From Gammaproteobacteria bacterium (GTDB lineage: Bacteria; Pseudomonadota; Gammaproteobacteria; Pseudomonadales; Azotimanducaceae), in NCBI GenBank assembly GCA_021773565.1, contig JAJFJZ010000026.1, forward strand, positions 62,001-126,000: a stretch of 64,000 nucleotides of DNA. Direction: 5' to 3'. Positions 46,654 to 55,973 of this stretch are shown in pieces (position 1 is the stretch's first letter; every line of letters begins with the position of its first letter). The notes below the pieces were generated by a model, which made no database searches, was not told the origin of the DNA, and was given only the letters and a program-made list of their open reading frames with translations. The position numbers were made by a program, and so were the translations under genes.

Positions 46654-46934
46654 TGAGGGTATTCTAGCACGAAGTGAAAAATTAGGTCACATTCCGGCCT
46701 TCATGGACTACCTAAAGCCATATAAACCTGATACATTTTGTTGATTAATTCTTTATCTCGTTGATATTAGGGGACTTAATATTTTGGTCTAATAGTGGCA
46801 TGAATTTCGCAGGTTTGTAAAAAGACGTAAAGGAAAAAAGTGAATTGAATATCGTGGAAGATCAGGGATTGGTCGGATACTGACCGGATACCCAATGTAT
46901 CGAATGGACACAGTAGCAACAAAGCAGAGAGATT
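46654..46934. promoter_or_regulatory. divergent pyrF / PilZ intergenic region with GGA-bearing hairpin
   Basis: 281 bases. Near the right end a hairpin GGTC / GACC (46871-46874 and 46882-46885) exposes the loop GGATACT, and five further GGA triplets lie between 46830 and 46920. CsrA-type proteins bind GGA in loops, so the PilZ gene leader is a candidate CsrA target; this is an inference. A GAGAG ribosome site precedes the ATG at 46935. Confidence 0.4.
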
Positions 46935-47384
46935 ATGGATAAAATCGATAATGTAGTAGAGCTCAGCTCAGCACGAACACGGATTCTTCAACAGGACATC
47001 GCAAGCAGGGTCAAAAATGACAAACGCATGCAACTGCGTTTGGAGAGTGACGACCGACTGTTTGTGCAGGTGGTGCTCTCCGCTTCCGCACCTGAACTTG
47101 TTGGTACCACCCTGGCGTGTCAGTCTGTAAACCTTTCCGTTGGTGGAATCCAGTTCGAAACTAGCCAGTCAGTGCCTACGGGTACGCTGCTCGATTTATG
47201 GATTGATATAAAAAGCCGCCCCGGTAAATTCTTTCTTGCAGGCGAAGTGCGGTGGAGCCGCGCATCCGGAAAATTCAGGGAAGATGGCCGTGAAATCTGG
47301 AATGTCGGTGTACAGCTAAAAACTGGCGCAACCACAGACATACTCGACTGGCGCGAATATCACGTAAAAGCCAGTGCCCGCTAG
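46935..47384 (+). CDS. PilZ domain protein
   Basis: 149 aa. The PilZ fold is recognisable from residues near 30 to 135: RLESDDRLFVQVVLSASA, then NLSVGGIQFETSQSVPTGTLLDLWIDI and FFLAGEVRWSR. The NxSxxG motif is intact; the RxxxR region is less clear (RLESDDR). PilZ domains bind cyclic di-GMP and influence motility or surface attachment. The next gene, DUF1631, ends with a similar domain and is 99 bases downstream on the same strand, so they may act together. Confidence 0.85.
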   Translation: MDKIDNVVELSSARTRILQQDIASRVKNDKRMQLRLESDDRLFVQVVLSASAPELVGTTLACQSVNLSVGGIQFETSQSVPTGTLLDLWIDIKSRPGKFFLAGEVRWSRASGKFREDGREIWNVGVQLKTGATTDILDWREYHVKASAR

Positions 47385-47483
47385 CCTTTTGTGACAAATT
47401 CCAGGTATTCCAAGTGTGCGGTATACCTCATTCATTTTGAGTCAATTTTGCTTAAATAATGCGATCTTGTGGCGGAGTCCAAA

Positions 47484-49871
47484 GTGTCGCAAAACCCCAA
47501 CATAATTCAGTTAAACAAAGAAACTGAAAAACCGGCACCCAAACAGGTGGTGCTACCCTCTGTGCTGCAGACTGTACGTCAAAGCACTACAGACGAGCTA
47601 ACGCGGCTTTTAGCCAATCTATTCGATCATACTGATGATGCCCTGTTTGAAATGGCAGATCGTTCGTCTGACGACGATGGTCAAAGTATGTACTTTGAGT
47701 CGATGCGTCAATTTCGCTTGCGCAGAGCACAGATCATTGAAGATTTCACTACTTCGCTTTCAGAGTCCTTCAACACACTTTTCAAAGAAAATAAGACAAG
47801 TACGTCCAGGCCCGATGACATGGATATGGACGATTTTCTGGACAACATCTCGCTGGTGGAAAACGAAGAGCTCGAAATTACCGTAGCCCTGAACGGAATG
47901 TGTTCCAAGATAACGAGCTTGCATTCACTGTCCATTATGCAACTCACACGACGCATTGATTCCTTATGCCCAGCGATAACTGTTACAGAACATCTCAATC
48001 CGCTGGGCCCACAGAACCTTGGACGGGCATTTGTTGTTGCTTGTGAATGCCTGGAAGTCGACTTTAAGGTATTCATTTATATTTTGAAGTTGTTCGAACA
48101 ATTCGTGATGGAGAATCTGGAGCATTGCTACGATAGCGCGAATACATTATTGATTGAGGCAGGAATTTTACCTGAGCTCAAGTCCGCCACGGTTCATCGC
48201 ACTGCTCGCAACCGGGCGCCCATCAATCACGTGAACAAGGGCCGTTTTGACAACTCTGATCCTGTTTCCGCAAGTACCGCCCGGTCTGGTTCACTTGACC
48301 AAAGGGTGCCGGACATCAGCAGAAACCCATCGAAGCAGTCTCCCGACTCCCTGGAAGAAATGAATAGTGATAGCGCTGCAGCAAATGCGCAAGCAGTTCA
48401 GGGATTTGCAATGTTACAGGCACTACTGGCAGGCACAAGTCTTGGTTCAGGAGGTCAACCTCAATCGGGTTCCGTCTCAAACTCGACGGGTGCGGTTGGC
48501 GCAGATGGTACTGGGAATTCCCCTATGGAAAGCGCTTCAACCACACAACTCATCGATTCCCTGAATCAGGCACAGGCAGATCAAAGATCCGACACAATCG
48601 ACCTGGACCGAATAGCGCGTCCGGTTAACCTGCATAAAATTATTAATGATATGCGCGCCATTGCAGGTGAACCCAACAAAAATGTAATCGCGGCAGACGA
48701 TGACACAATAAATCTCGTTGGCATGTTATTCGATTGTATTCTCAACGATAGAAATCTGGCTATACCAATGAAGGCGCTGATTTCTCGGCTGCAAATACCT
48801 TTTGTAAAAATAGCAGTAGTGGATAAATCGTTTTTCACGAAAACCAGCCACCCCGCACGCCAGCTTTTAAACCAATTATCCAGCGCGGGTATAGGATGGT
48901 CGAGTGCCAGGCAGCTTAAACGGGATGCCTTGTACACAAAAATAGAGAGCACGGTTCTCGGAGTGCTCGATAATTTCACGGATGATATCTCTGTTATCGA
49001 GAATCTGGTAAAAGAGCTCGGTGACTTCATCAAAAAATCAAATTCACGTTCCGAAGTATTGGAGTCCAGGGTAAAAGAAGCTGAAACCGGCAAAGCATTA
49101 ACGTCGGAAGCAAAACTAACCGTTCAGAATTTGATTAACCAGAAAGCGAGCGGATTAAGATTACCACCAAAAATTGGTACCTTTGTCAGTGAAGTCTGGA
49201 GCAGAGCCCTCGTGTACACCTGGATTAACGAACGCGAACAAAGCGCTACGTGGCAGGGTATGGTTAGCGCCCTAGATGAGCTCTTGTGGAGTGTTCAACC
49301 GCTCGAAGCGCTCTCTGATATGGATAGGCGGGAGCGACTCATTGATGAGTTGTGTGAAAGCCTTGCGGCAGGAATTCGCTGTGTTGTAGCAAGCGACTCG
49401 GAAGTCAAAAGCCGCATTTCTGTCGTTTCGCAAATTCTTCATGAAATTTCGGCAAACGATCGCGCTTTTCTTGAAGGGGGCGAAATAGAAGCGCTTCCTG
49501 AACTACCCCGTATGGAAGACATTTTGCTTACCGCCAGCCACACTGAAACTTCCGATTCGTCAATAGATGTATCTACGAGTTCTTCGTCAATGGACCAAAT
49601 TGCCAGGCTGAGAGAAGGCAGTTGGGTGGAATTTCTGGATGCTCAAAATCGTTTGAAATTAACGACTATCATTGAGCCGGGTGGTAAATACATATTCGTC
49701 AACCAGCGCGGTATGAAGGTTTCCGAGGAAAGCCGTTTATCACTGGCTGCACTGTTGGAAGCCAAACGTCTCATCATTCTGGATGAGTCACAGGTGTTTG
49801 ATCGGGCCCTGCAAACTGTTATAGGCAACCTGCGCCACATGCACAGAAACAAGGGACCAAACTCGGCTTAA
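47484..49871 (+). CDS. DUF1631 family protein with C-terminal PilZ-like domain
   Basis: 795 aa from the GTG at 47484, selected because GGAG lies 6-7 bases upstream; a GTG at 47469 is possible. The long middle portion is helical, with a low-complexity linker near 250-360 rich in S, G, N and Q (SLGSGGQPQSGSVS). The C-terminus WVEFLDAQNRLKLTTIIEPGGKYIFVNQRGMKV fits the PilZ-like domain found at the end of DUF1631 proteins. Relatives occur beside cyclic-di-GMP components and may control surface behaviour. Its stop overlaps the stop of the convergent ribE gene by two bases. No known enzyme motif. Confidence 0.82.
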   Translation: MSQNPNIIQLNKETEKPAPKQVVLPSVLQTVRQSTTDELTRLLANLFDHTDDALFEMADRSSDDDGQSMYFESMRQFRLRRAQIIEDFTTSLSESFNTLFKENKTSTSRPDDMDMDDFLDNISLVENEELEITVALNGMCSKITSLHSLSIMQLTRRIDSLCPAITVTEHLNPLGPQNLGRAFVVACECLEVDFKVFIYILKLFEQFVMENLEHCYDSANTLLIEAGILPELKSATVHRTARNRAPINHVNKGRFDNSDPVSASTARSGSLDQRVPDISRNPSKQSPDSLEEMNSDSAAANAQAVQGFAMLQALLAGTSLGSGGQPQSGSVSNSTGAVGADGTGNSPMESASTTQLIDSLNQAQADQRSDTIDLDRIARPVNLHKIINDMRAIAGEPNKNVIAADDDTINLVGMLFDCILNDRNLAIPMKALISRLQIPFVKIAVVDKSFFTKTSHPARQLLNQLSSAGIGWSSARQLKRDALYTKIESTVLGVLDNFTDDISVIENLVKELGDFIKKSNSRSEVLESRVKEAETGKALTSEAKLTVQNLINQKASGLRLPPKIGTFVSEVWSRALVYTWINEREQSATWQGMVSALDELLWSVQPLEALSDMDRRERLIDELCESLAAGIRCVVASDSEVKSRISVVSQILHEISANDRAFLEGGEIEALPELPRMEDILLTASHTETSDSSIDVSTSSSSMDQIARLREGSWVEFLDAQNRLKLTTIIEPGGKYIFVNQRGMKVSEESRLSLAALLEAKRLIILDESQVFDRALQTVIGNLRHMHRNKGPNSA

Positions 49872-50503
49872 CCCAGCTGCTGTACCAGGTCTGTGTCGCG
49901 CAATATACCTTTTACTGTGTCCACAATGCTTTGAGTCTGTGAATCCAGTTCAATATTAATTTTGTCGCCTTTAGTGAGCTTACTCTGGCCCAGTGTTGTA
50001 CGGGCAATCGTTTCAGGAATCAGACAGACAGAAAACTCGGAGAGAGCGCGATTCACGCTGGATATCGTCAAACTGGCACCATCCAGTGCTACAAAGCCCT
50101 TATGCATCAGATAGGCCATCAGTTCGGAATCTACAGAAAAAGTGATTTCCCGAAGGTTTTTGTCCTGGACAATGCGCACTATTTCTGCGCATCCACTTAC
50201 GTGTCCTGACAGTATATGCCCTCCTATTTCATCGCCGAATTTAAGCGATCGCTCTACGTTCACCAATGCGCCCTCTCGTAGCAGGCCGAGATTGGTCACC
50301 CTGGCAGATTCCTGAATGACATCAAAACTTACCAGACTACCGGAAATATCTACCACTGTGAGACAAACACCATTCACAGCTACGGACGCACCTGCAACCA
50401 GGCCTTCTATCAGATCGGGCATCTCCAAACAAAACTGGAGCAGGTTTTCACGCCGCTCCAGTTTATTTATCTTGCATAAACCCTGGACAATACCGGTAAA
50501 CAA
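49868..50503 (-). CDS. ribE: riboflavin synthase alpha chain
   Basis: 211 aa with two lumazine-binding barrels. The start is TTG, fixed by the family's N-terminus MFTGIVQGLCKI. Repeated VNGVCLTVVDI and DGASLTIS modules mark the two halves, and GHILSGHVSG is in the second. It joins two 6,7-dimethyl-8-ribityllumazine molecules to make riboflavin. The Shine-Dalgarno is weak and the gene directly follows a TPR gene, eight bases away. Other riboflavin genes are not present in this window. Confidence 0.95.
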   Translation of the reverse strand: MFTGIVQGLCKINKLERRENLLQFCLEMPDLIEGLVAGASVAVNGVCLTVVDISGSLVSFDVIQESARVTNLGLLREGALVNVERSLKFGDEIGGHILSGHVSGCAEIVRIVQDKNLREITFSVDSELMAYLMHKGFVALDGASLTISSVNRALSEFSVCLIPETIARTTLGQSKLTKGDKINIELDSQTQSIVDTVKGILRDTDLVQQLG

Positions 50504-50511
50504 AACGAGGC

Positions 50512-51846
50512 CTAGCCGTCAGCGGCTAGTGCTTCCCTGCGAATCTTTTCCTTGTCGATATAGGTAATCCACTGTCCACAACTTAATCTGCTTGTCTTGT
50601 CCTTCTCACGCTGAGCTACCTTGCGGCATTCTGCGAAGGATTTTCTGGCAGCTGTCAGGCGATCTACGTTAAACTGACACATGCCCAGAACAATATAGGT
50701 GCTCTGGATACGATTCAAACCGCCCTTGCTGATCGCCTTTTCTGCAGATTCTACACACTTTGCATTCTGGTCATCGTCAAGATAAACCGATGCAAGTCGA
50801 TCATATATAGTGCCGTCATCGGCTTTTTTAGCAGCAACTTCATATGCGACAATGGCTTTTTCTGTTTCCGCAGACATTTGCCATGCCTGCCCCAGAAACT
50901 GCATGTTTTTGGCTGTCTGCTCTACCTGCCCACTGTCTATACACTTGTTAAGATAATGTGCAGCTCTCCAGGGCACCTCTTCTTGCATCAGCAAACCGGT
51001 AAAATTAAGACAATCCTGTTCCTTATCAAAAAAATTCAGTACATGCGCCGATTCCATTGCGGACATCTGGTCCTTTTCAAAACCCTGCTGTCCCAAGATA
51101 CCGGCATACTGTATCCAGTACGCGCGTTTTGGAAAATCTGTAACAAGTATTTCCAGAATCTCCAAAACCTTGGGGAAATTTTCCTGCTCGTAGTGCAGGT
51201 ATTGCAACAATTGCCACCAGTTTTCACGAACATCCTGGCCACGTTCCTGGGCGACCGCGATACCCTTCTCTATTTGCAGTATGGCTTTAGGAAAATTTTT
51301 CATTTCATAATAAACCTGCCCCATAAAAATGTAGGGGTCTGCACCTGGATTAAGCGCTTTGGTTAACCATGTTTCCATATAATAAATAGCTTTTTCATGA
51401 TGCCCGTTCACAAAATTTAACTGGGCAAGCGTATATAGCGTAGTTGTTTCCAGGCCCTCGGGTATTTTTTCTCCCTGGGCAACCACTATCTCGTATTCAC
51501 GGATAGCTTCTTCATATTTTTCCATGGTGAAATATATAAATCCACGAACGTTATGGATCTGCCCCATTTCATTTTCGTTAGTTCTGCGACTATTCAGGAG
51601 ATCAGTGGTTAACTCCAGTGCAAGGGCATAATCTTTCAACTCCATTGCCTCATTGGCCTCGCCCAGAGTCTTAAAAACGCGCTCACTCATAGTAGGTACG
51701 CGACGGGTTTTAGTGGGTCTTTGCGATGGCGGTTTGCCGGATTCTTCCGCAAAAATATTCCCAGACCCTGTGGAGCCGGGAAGAGGCATAAACGAGAAAC
51801 ATAACGAAACAACTACCACACCAACGATCTTTTGCAATATCTGCAT
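50512..51846 (-). CDS. TPR-repeat protein of the TonB energy-transduction operon
   Basis: 444 aa from the ATG at 51846, with AGGA 6 bases upstream; a TTG at 51861 is rejected. A signal peptide (QILQKIVGVVVVSLCFSFMPLPGSTG...AEE) is followed by TPR units such as KDYALALELTTDLLNSRR and KYEEAIREYEIVVAQ. It follows tonB on the same strand. In Vibrio and Shewanella TonB2-type loci, a TPR protein (TtpC-locus partner) occupies this place. It is probably periplasmic and helps assemble the energising complex. Confidence 0.83.
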   Translation of the reverse strand: MQILQKIVGVVVVSLCFSFMPLPGSTGSGNIFAEESGKPPSQRPTKTRRVPTMSERVFKTLGEANEAMELKDYALALELTTDLLNSRRTNENEMGQIHNVRGFIYFTMEKYEEAIREYEIVVAQGEKIPEGLETTTLYTLAQLNFVNGHHEKAIYYMETWLTKALNPGADPYIFMGQVYYEMKNFPKAILQIEKGIAVAQERGQDVRENWWQLLQYLHYEQENFPKVLEILEILVTDFPKRAYWIQYAGILGQQGFEKDQMSAMESAHVLNFFDKEQDCLNFTGLLMQEEVPWRAAHYLNKCIDSGQVEQTAKNMQFLGQAWQMSAETEKAIVAYEVAAKKADDGTIYDRLASVYLDDDQNAKCVESAEKAISKGGLNRIQSTYIVLGMCQFNVDRLTAARKSFAECRKVAQREKDKTSRLSCGQWITYIDKEKIRREALAADG

Positions 51847-51884
51847 ATGATTTCCTGTCAATTTATTTCACGCCTGTAAACATG

Positions 51885-52487
51885 CTATTCAGCAAGTTCA
51901 AACTTAATCAGGTTCCTGACACCCGCAACATCAACTGCCTCACCATTTACCACTTTAGGTTTGTATTTGAACTTCAGCGCGGCTTTCATTGCCGCACGAT
52001 CAAATATTCCGGGTGGCTTGGCCTCAATCACTACCGGGTCTTGCACAGCACCTGTTTTTGTCACTGTAAATTCAAGCAATACGTATCCTTCCAGTCCACG
52101 CGTTTGTGCCCGTCGAGGATACTGGGGAGCTACCTTAACAATAGGCAGGTATTCACCATCGGAAGAAAACCCGCCGGTACCGCCAATATTAAGATCAACA
52201 TTTACGTTTACCGCGCCAATGTCAATTCCCTGGGAGACATCTGAAGAATCGAAATCGGGTTTTGGCTGATCAGGTGGCGGCTCGTCGGGTGGCGGTGGTG
52301 GCTTGGGCTTACGAATTTTGGTTTCAATATTAATATCATCCTCAACCTGAATGAAATCGGCTAAACGGCGTTTCTTACCTTCGTCCAGCGATGCGTTATC
52401 ATTCAGTATCAGGGCCTGCATTATGTAGAAAAGCACACCGGTGATTATTGCGCCTGTCACTACTGCTATGCCATATCTTGCAAACAT
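51885..52487 (-). CDS. tonB: TonB energy-transducing protein
   Basis: 200 aa. One N-terminal membrane segment (YGIAVVTGAIITGVLFYIMQAL), a proline-rich spacer KPKPPPPPDEPPPDQPKP at about 62-79, and the C-terminal TonB domain QYPRRAQTRGLEGYVLLEFTVTKTGAV. It delivers energy from the proton gradient, via ExbB-ExbD, to TonB-dependent outer-membrane receptors. It follows exbD with a 15-base gap and has its own TPR partner downstream. Confidence 0.93.
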   Translation of the reverse strand: MFARYGIAVVTGAIITGVLFYIMQALILNDNASLDEGKKRRLADFIQVEDDINIETKIRKPKPPPPPDEPPPDQPKPDFDSSDVSQGIDIGAVNVNVDLNIGGTGGFSSDGEYLPIVKVAPQYPRRAQTRGLEGYVLLEFTVTKTGAVQDPVVIEAKPPGIFDRAAMKAALKFKYKPKVVNGEAVDVAGVRNLIKFELAE

Positions 52488-52502
52488 ACTATAAAAAACC
52501 TC

Positions 52503-52910
52503 TCAGAATTCAGTACCAACAGACACATCAGTCAGGCCTGCAGCGCGCGCTGCAGACAATACCAACAACAATTTCTCTGCGCGGGCGCCCCTGTCGGCTT
52601 GCACGACCATGCCACCTTTAGGGTTTTCCGCATGAATGCGTTCAATGTTTGCGCGGACCGCACTTTCATCTACGCGTTTTTTGTCAATCCAGATTTCGCC
52701 TTTTTCACTGATTGCCACCAACACGCTAACAGTGGGTTTTTTTTCAGCGGTCTCCGCAGTCGGTTTTGTGACCTCTATGCCGGCCTGCTTAATAAACGTA
52801 GCCGTCACGATAAAGAAGATAAGCATAATAAACACCACATCGAGCATGGGTGTCAGATTGATGTCTTCCTTATCGTCATTTCCTGAAAAACGAGAAGCAC
52901 TTCTTCGCAT
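52503..52910 (-). CDS. exbD: ExbD-like biopolymer transporter
   Basis: 135 aa. A single N-terminal helix contains the conserved aspartate region (NLTPMLDVVFIMLIFFIVTATF, D at about residue 24), followed by a periplasmic domain ending VSVLVAISEKGEIWIDKK and AGLTDVSVGTEF. Its aspartate helps conduct protons with ExbB. Placed between the ExbB gene and tonB in a five-gene unit. Confidence 0.92.
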   Translation of the reverse strand: MRRSASRFSGNDDKEDINLTPMLDVVFIMLIFFIVTATFIKQAGIEVTKPTAETAEKKPTVSVLVAISEKGEIWIDKKRVDESAVRANIERIHAENPKGGMVVQADRGARAEKLLLVLSAARAAGLTDVSVGTEF

Positions 52911-52927
52911 TTCCTAATCCCCGCCTT

Positions 52928-53446
52928 TTAGTGATCCATAGTCAGATGATCTTGCAGCAACTCAATTTCAAAATTGATTTTGCTCTTTAGAAACGTACTC
53001 CCCAGAACTCCCGAGAGTGCTGTCACCATTCCCGCCATGGTTGGTATGGTTGCCATGGACACTCCGGCAGCCATGGAACGGGCATTACCACCCTGTGTTG
53101 CCATCGCATCAAATACGCTGATCATGCCGGTAACAGTTCCAAGCAAGCCAAGCAAGGGTGCCAGAGCAACACAAGCCAGAATGAACGGCAGCGCACCGGT
53201 GATACGTTCGGCAGATTCGGAGACCAGGCCTTCCCGAATCATATGCGCGCTCCACGAGGTTCGTTCCGGGCGTGACTCCCAAACTTCAGTGGCGTCAGCG
53301 ATAACACCCTTGTGTTCAATCTGGAAGTACCAGGCACGTTCAATAATCAGGGTCCACATTACAAAGGCCAGGGCTCCGATGAGATACAACACATCACCAC
53401 CCTGATCGAGAAATGCCGATATCGCGATATATAAATCGTGAAACAT
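52928..53446 (-). CDS. exbB: short ExbB/TolQ-type proton channel protein
   Basis: 172 aa, the shorter of two ExbB/MotA/TolQ family members here. Helices near 16-34 (GGDVLYLIGALAFVMWTLIIERAW), 85-110 (LPFILACVALAPLLGLLGTVTGMI) and 128-152 (VSMATIPTMAGMVTALSGVLG) match the core. The GLLGTVTGM motif is diagnostic. It is 17 bases upstream of exbD, with the larger TtpC-like gene only 5 bases before it. Confidence 0.91.
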   Translation of the reverse strand: MFHDLYIAISAFLDQGGDVLYLIGALAFVMWTLIIERAWYFQIEHKGVIADATEVWESRPERTSWSAHMIREGLVSESAERITGALPFILACVALAPLLGLLGTVTGMISVFDAMATQGGNARSMAAGVSMATIPTMAGMVTALSGVLGSTFLKSKINFEIELLQDHLTMDH

Positions 53447-53451
53447 GGTCT

Positions 53452-54945
53452 CTACCCCAGCGCCTGACCAGCTTTCTCAGCCTGATCCGCTACTATGCCA
53501 GCACTTTGTTCTTCGAGAACGTGAATCAGTGATTTGCTCTTGGTACTAACCACTGAATGCAGTAACACTGTGGGTATCGCGGCACACAAACCCAGCACTG
53601 TTGTCATAAGTGCTGTTGATATACCACCTGCCATTGTCTGGGGATCACCCGTACCAAACAATGTAATTGCCTGGAAGGTATTGATCATACCAATAACCGT
53701 ACCCAGCAGGCCGAGTAAGGGAGACACAACCGAGATCACCTGAATAATAGTGATAAATCGTGTTAAGCCCGGCATTTCGGTGAGCACCGCTTCCCCGAGT
53801 TTTAATTCCAGCGTCTCGACATCTACGTCCTTGTTGTCGTCATAGACATTTAATACGCGGCCCAGAGGATTATCATCACTTGCAGTATCGGTCTTTTTCT
53901 GGGCATTTACGCGATTTCCGATAACCCCCAGGGTGAACAATCGTTCCAGTGACAAAAGCACGCCAAATATACCCAGCATGATAATCACAGAACCAACTTC
54001 TCCACCCTGACCATCGCAAAATGGCAGATAACATTCACCTGTGGAAATTCCGCCAAATGGCGAACCAACCCGCTCCCCTACAGTCGCGGCCTGGATGAGC
54101 AAAGAAAGTAGCGATCCACGCGTGGGATCCACTGCAAATGCTATTAATCCATCCGAGGGAGAAGCGTCGGTGAGATCCGCCACGGTATTAGTAAATCTGG
54201 AAGGCGGCTGCCTGCCTAGTTCGTTAAGTGCACCTATAGACGCTTCATAATTCAGGTAAGCCCCGTCGGAAACGATTCCAAACGCACCAACGCGCACAAC
54301 TTCTCGCGATTCCGTACTTCCATCAGACAGGTTTAGTGTTGCGTCGAAGCGTACCACTTTACCTGACTCGGTCATTTCCCGTTGCAGTTCAAACCACAAC
54401 TGTTCTATTTCGTCTATGGTTGCCAACTGGCTGGCCGTACCCATCTTCTTGGCCAGCTCGCCTAGCCACTCTCCTCGATTAGGATACTGGGCACTGATAA
54501 TTGAAGTCTGGAAGTTTCCGCGCGTATCTCCAGCAACTTGCTGCAACACACCAAACAGTTCGCGCAATGAACCCAAACGGGTGTCCAGCTGGCCCTGTAA
54601 TTGTTCAATTAAACGTTCATTTTCCTCAAACTGGGTTTCAAGGCGATCACTGCGTTGTTCTTCGCGCCGGCGTTCTGCCTCAGCGTCCTTTAAATCCTGA
54701 GCCTGACGCGCCTTGTCTGCCTGAAACGCCGCAATTCGAGCCGTATGCTCCCTGGACTCGACAACCTTGCGTTCCTCTACAAGCTTGAGCAACTCACCGA
54801 GGTTGTCCACTTTGTTAACAACAAGGCCAGTTTCTTCATTTGCATTGGCCACAGCTTCTTCAGCCGAGAGGGAAAACGAAAAACCTGCCGATACCAGTGC
54901 TACGCTCATTACTGCTACTAACTTTCTCATTTTGAGTAATCTCAT
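53452..54945 (-). CDS. TtpC-like ExbB protein with extended periplasmic N-terminus
   Basis: 497 aa, far longer than ordinary ExbB. A signal peptide (RKLVAVMSVALVSAGFSFSLSAE) leads into a coiled-coil, E/R/K-rich periplasmic portion to about residue 160, then a second domain and, at the C-terminus, the three-helix ExbB core with PLLGLLGTVIGMI near residue 410. TtpC in Vibrio TonB2 systems has this form and is required along with ExbB2, ExbD2 and TonB2. AGGAG is 8 bases before the ATG, which overlaps the DUF3450 stop. It probably modulates energy transfer in the same complex. Confidence 0.9.
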   Translation of the reverse strand: MRLLKMRKLVAVMSVALVSAGFSFSLSAEEAVANANEETGLVVNKVDNLGELLKLVEERKVVESREHTARIAAFQADKARQAQDLKDAEAERRREEQRSDRLETQFEENERLIEQLQGQLDTRLGSLRELFGVLQQVAGDTRGNFQTSIISAQYPNRGEWLGELAKKMGTASQLATIDEIEQLWFELQREMTESGKVVRFDATLNLSDGSTESREVVRVGAFGIVSDGAYLNYEASIGALNELGRQPPSRFTNTVADLTDASPSDGLIAFAVDPTRGSLLSLLIQAATVGERVGSPFGGISTGECYLPFCDGQGGEVGSVIIMLGIFGVLLSLERLFTLGVIGNRVNAQKKTDTASDDNPLGRVLNVYDDNKDVDVETLELKLGEAVLTEMPGLTRFITIIQVISVVSPLLGLLGTVIGMINTFQAITLFGTGDPQTMAGGISTALMTTVLGLCAAIPTVLLHSVVSTKSKSLIHVLEEQSAGIVADQAEKAGQALG

Positions 54946-55727
54946 TCTGCCGCTCCTGGAGCCTGAATCGGCATGGTCAGTAAATCTACAGATAGTTGTT
55001 TGCGTGCCATTCGAATGGCATTTCTAACCGGCGTTGTATAGGTATCATCCAGTTCAATCCACTGATTCTGGTTTGCATCCCAGGCACCGGTTCGCTCTCC
55101 ATCCGAGCTTTGATAAACGAGCGCGATACGACCGAGCTTGAATACATCAACGATTTTCTCGGAGCCATCGATTTCGATCTGGTCTGTATAAGCAATCATG
55201 GTACGGCCATAATCATTTTCAATCTGAAAGGCTCTGAATACCGCACTAAATTTTTCTGAAGGCAGTACGTCTGCCCGCTCCAGTGTCTGGCGAAGAAGAT
55301 CTACGCGCTCCTGGCGTTCGTCCAGCAGAAAAGGTATATCAAGCGCGATAAACTGTTCCAGCCCATCCACCATTCTCAACATTAGCGGTGTAATCTGGCG
55401 CTCTATAACTGTCACCTGGTCCAGGGATTCACCAATCTGGGCCATTTCCTTTTCCTGATTTCTAATCTGGCGCTCCAACTGTCTGTTGTATACACGCAAA
55501 CCTTCAATCTCTTTGAGAACAGTCTTGTATTCGCTTAGAAGTGCCCTGGTTTCTTCGGTAAGCGCGTCAATTCTGGCTTGAGAACTTTTAGCCTCAACAT
55601 TCAAGCGCTCGGTTACTTTGAATACGTCGTTGATGGTTGTACCGCTTACACTGGTAAATGAACATAACATCATGCCGGCTGTGATCAGCAACGGCGCGAC
55701 AATCCTGCGATTGTGAAGTGTTTTCAT
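54942..55727 (-). CDS. DUF3450 periplasmic protein
   Basis: 261 aa from the ATG at 55727, with AGGGA at a good spacing; the longer frame to 55805 is rejected. A signal (KTLHNRRIVAPLLITAGMMLCSFTSVSG) precedes a coiled-coil region ETRALLSEYKTVLKEIEGLRVYNRQLERQIRNQEKEMAQI and a globular end. DUF3450 proteins are the usual first gene of TonB2-like operons in marine gammaproteobacteria. Its stop overlaps the next gene by 4 bases. Function unknown; the coiled coil may bind TtpC. Confidence 0.87.
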   Translation of the reverse strand: MKTLHNRRIVAPLLITAGMMLCSFTSVSGTTINDVFKVTERLNVEAKSSQARIDALTEETRALLSEYKTVLKEIEGLRVYNRQLERQIRNQEKEMAQIGESLDQVTVIERQITPLMLRMVDGLEQFIALDIPFLLDERQERVDLLRQTLERADVLPSEKFSAVFRAFQIENDYGRTMIAYTDQIEIDGSEKIVDVFKLGRIALVYQSSDGERTGAWDANQNQWIELDDTYTTPVRNAIRMARKQLSVDLLTMPIQAPGAAE

Positions 55728-55818
55728 GCTTTTCCCTACTGGATAAATTTTTTTATATTCTAGATTTAAGCAGTCCTGCGGCATGCACCGATAGTTCTGC
55801 AACATTTTTAATTTTTAT

Positions 55819-55868
55819 AACCTGCCCACAGGTTAGTGAAGGATTAACAAACCGCCAGTAGATGTCAA
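55819..55868 (-). promoter_or_regulatory. candidate promoter and operator of the TonB operon
   Basis: On the minus strand a TTGACA -35 box lies at 55863-55868, with TAATCC (55841-55846) at the -10 place 16 bases later. Just downstream, a perfect inverted repeat AACCTG, four bases, CAGGTT (55819-55834) covers the start of the transcript and could be an operator. The -10 match is weak and the regulator is unknown. Confidence 0.4.
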
Positions 55869-55973
55869 GCAACATGGCTCTTTTCGCCAGGTTGCATTCT
55901 AGCCATGTCTTTAAAATAGTAAGTCATGTGCATTACTAACCTCAATAAACCTCACTTCAAGCGATTGAGGACT

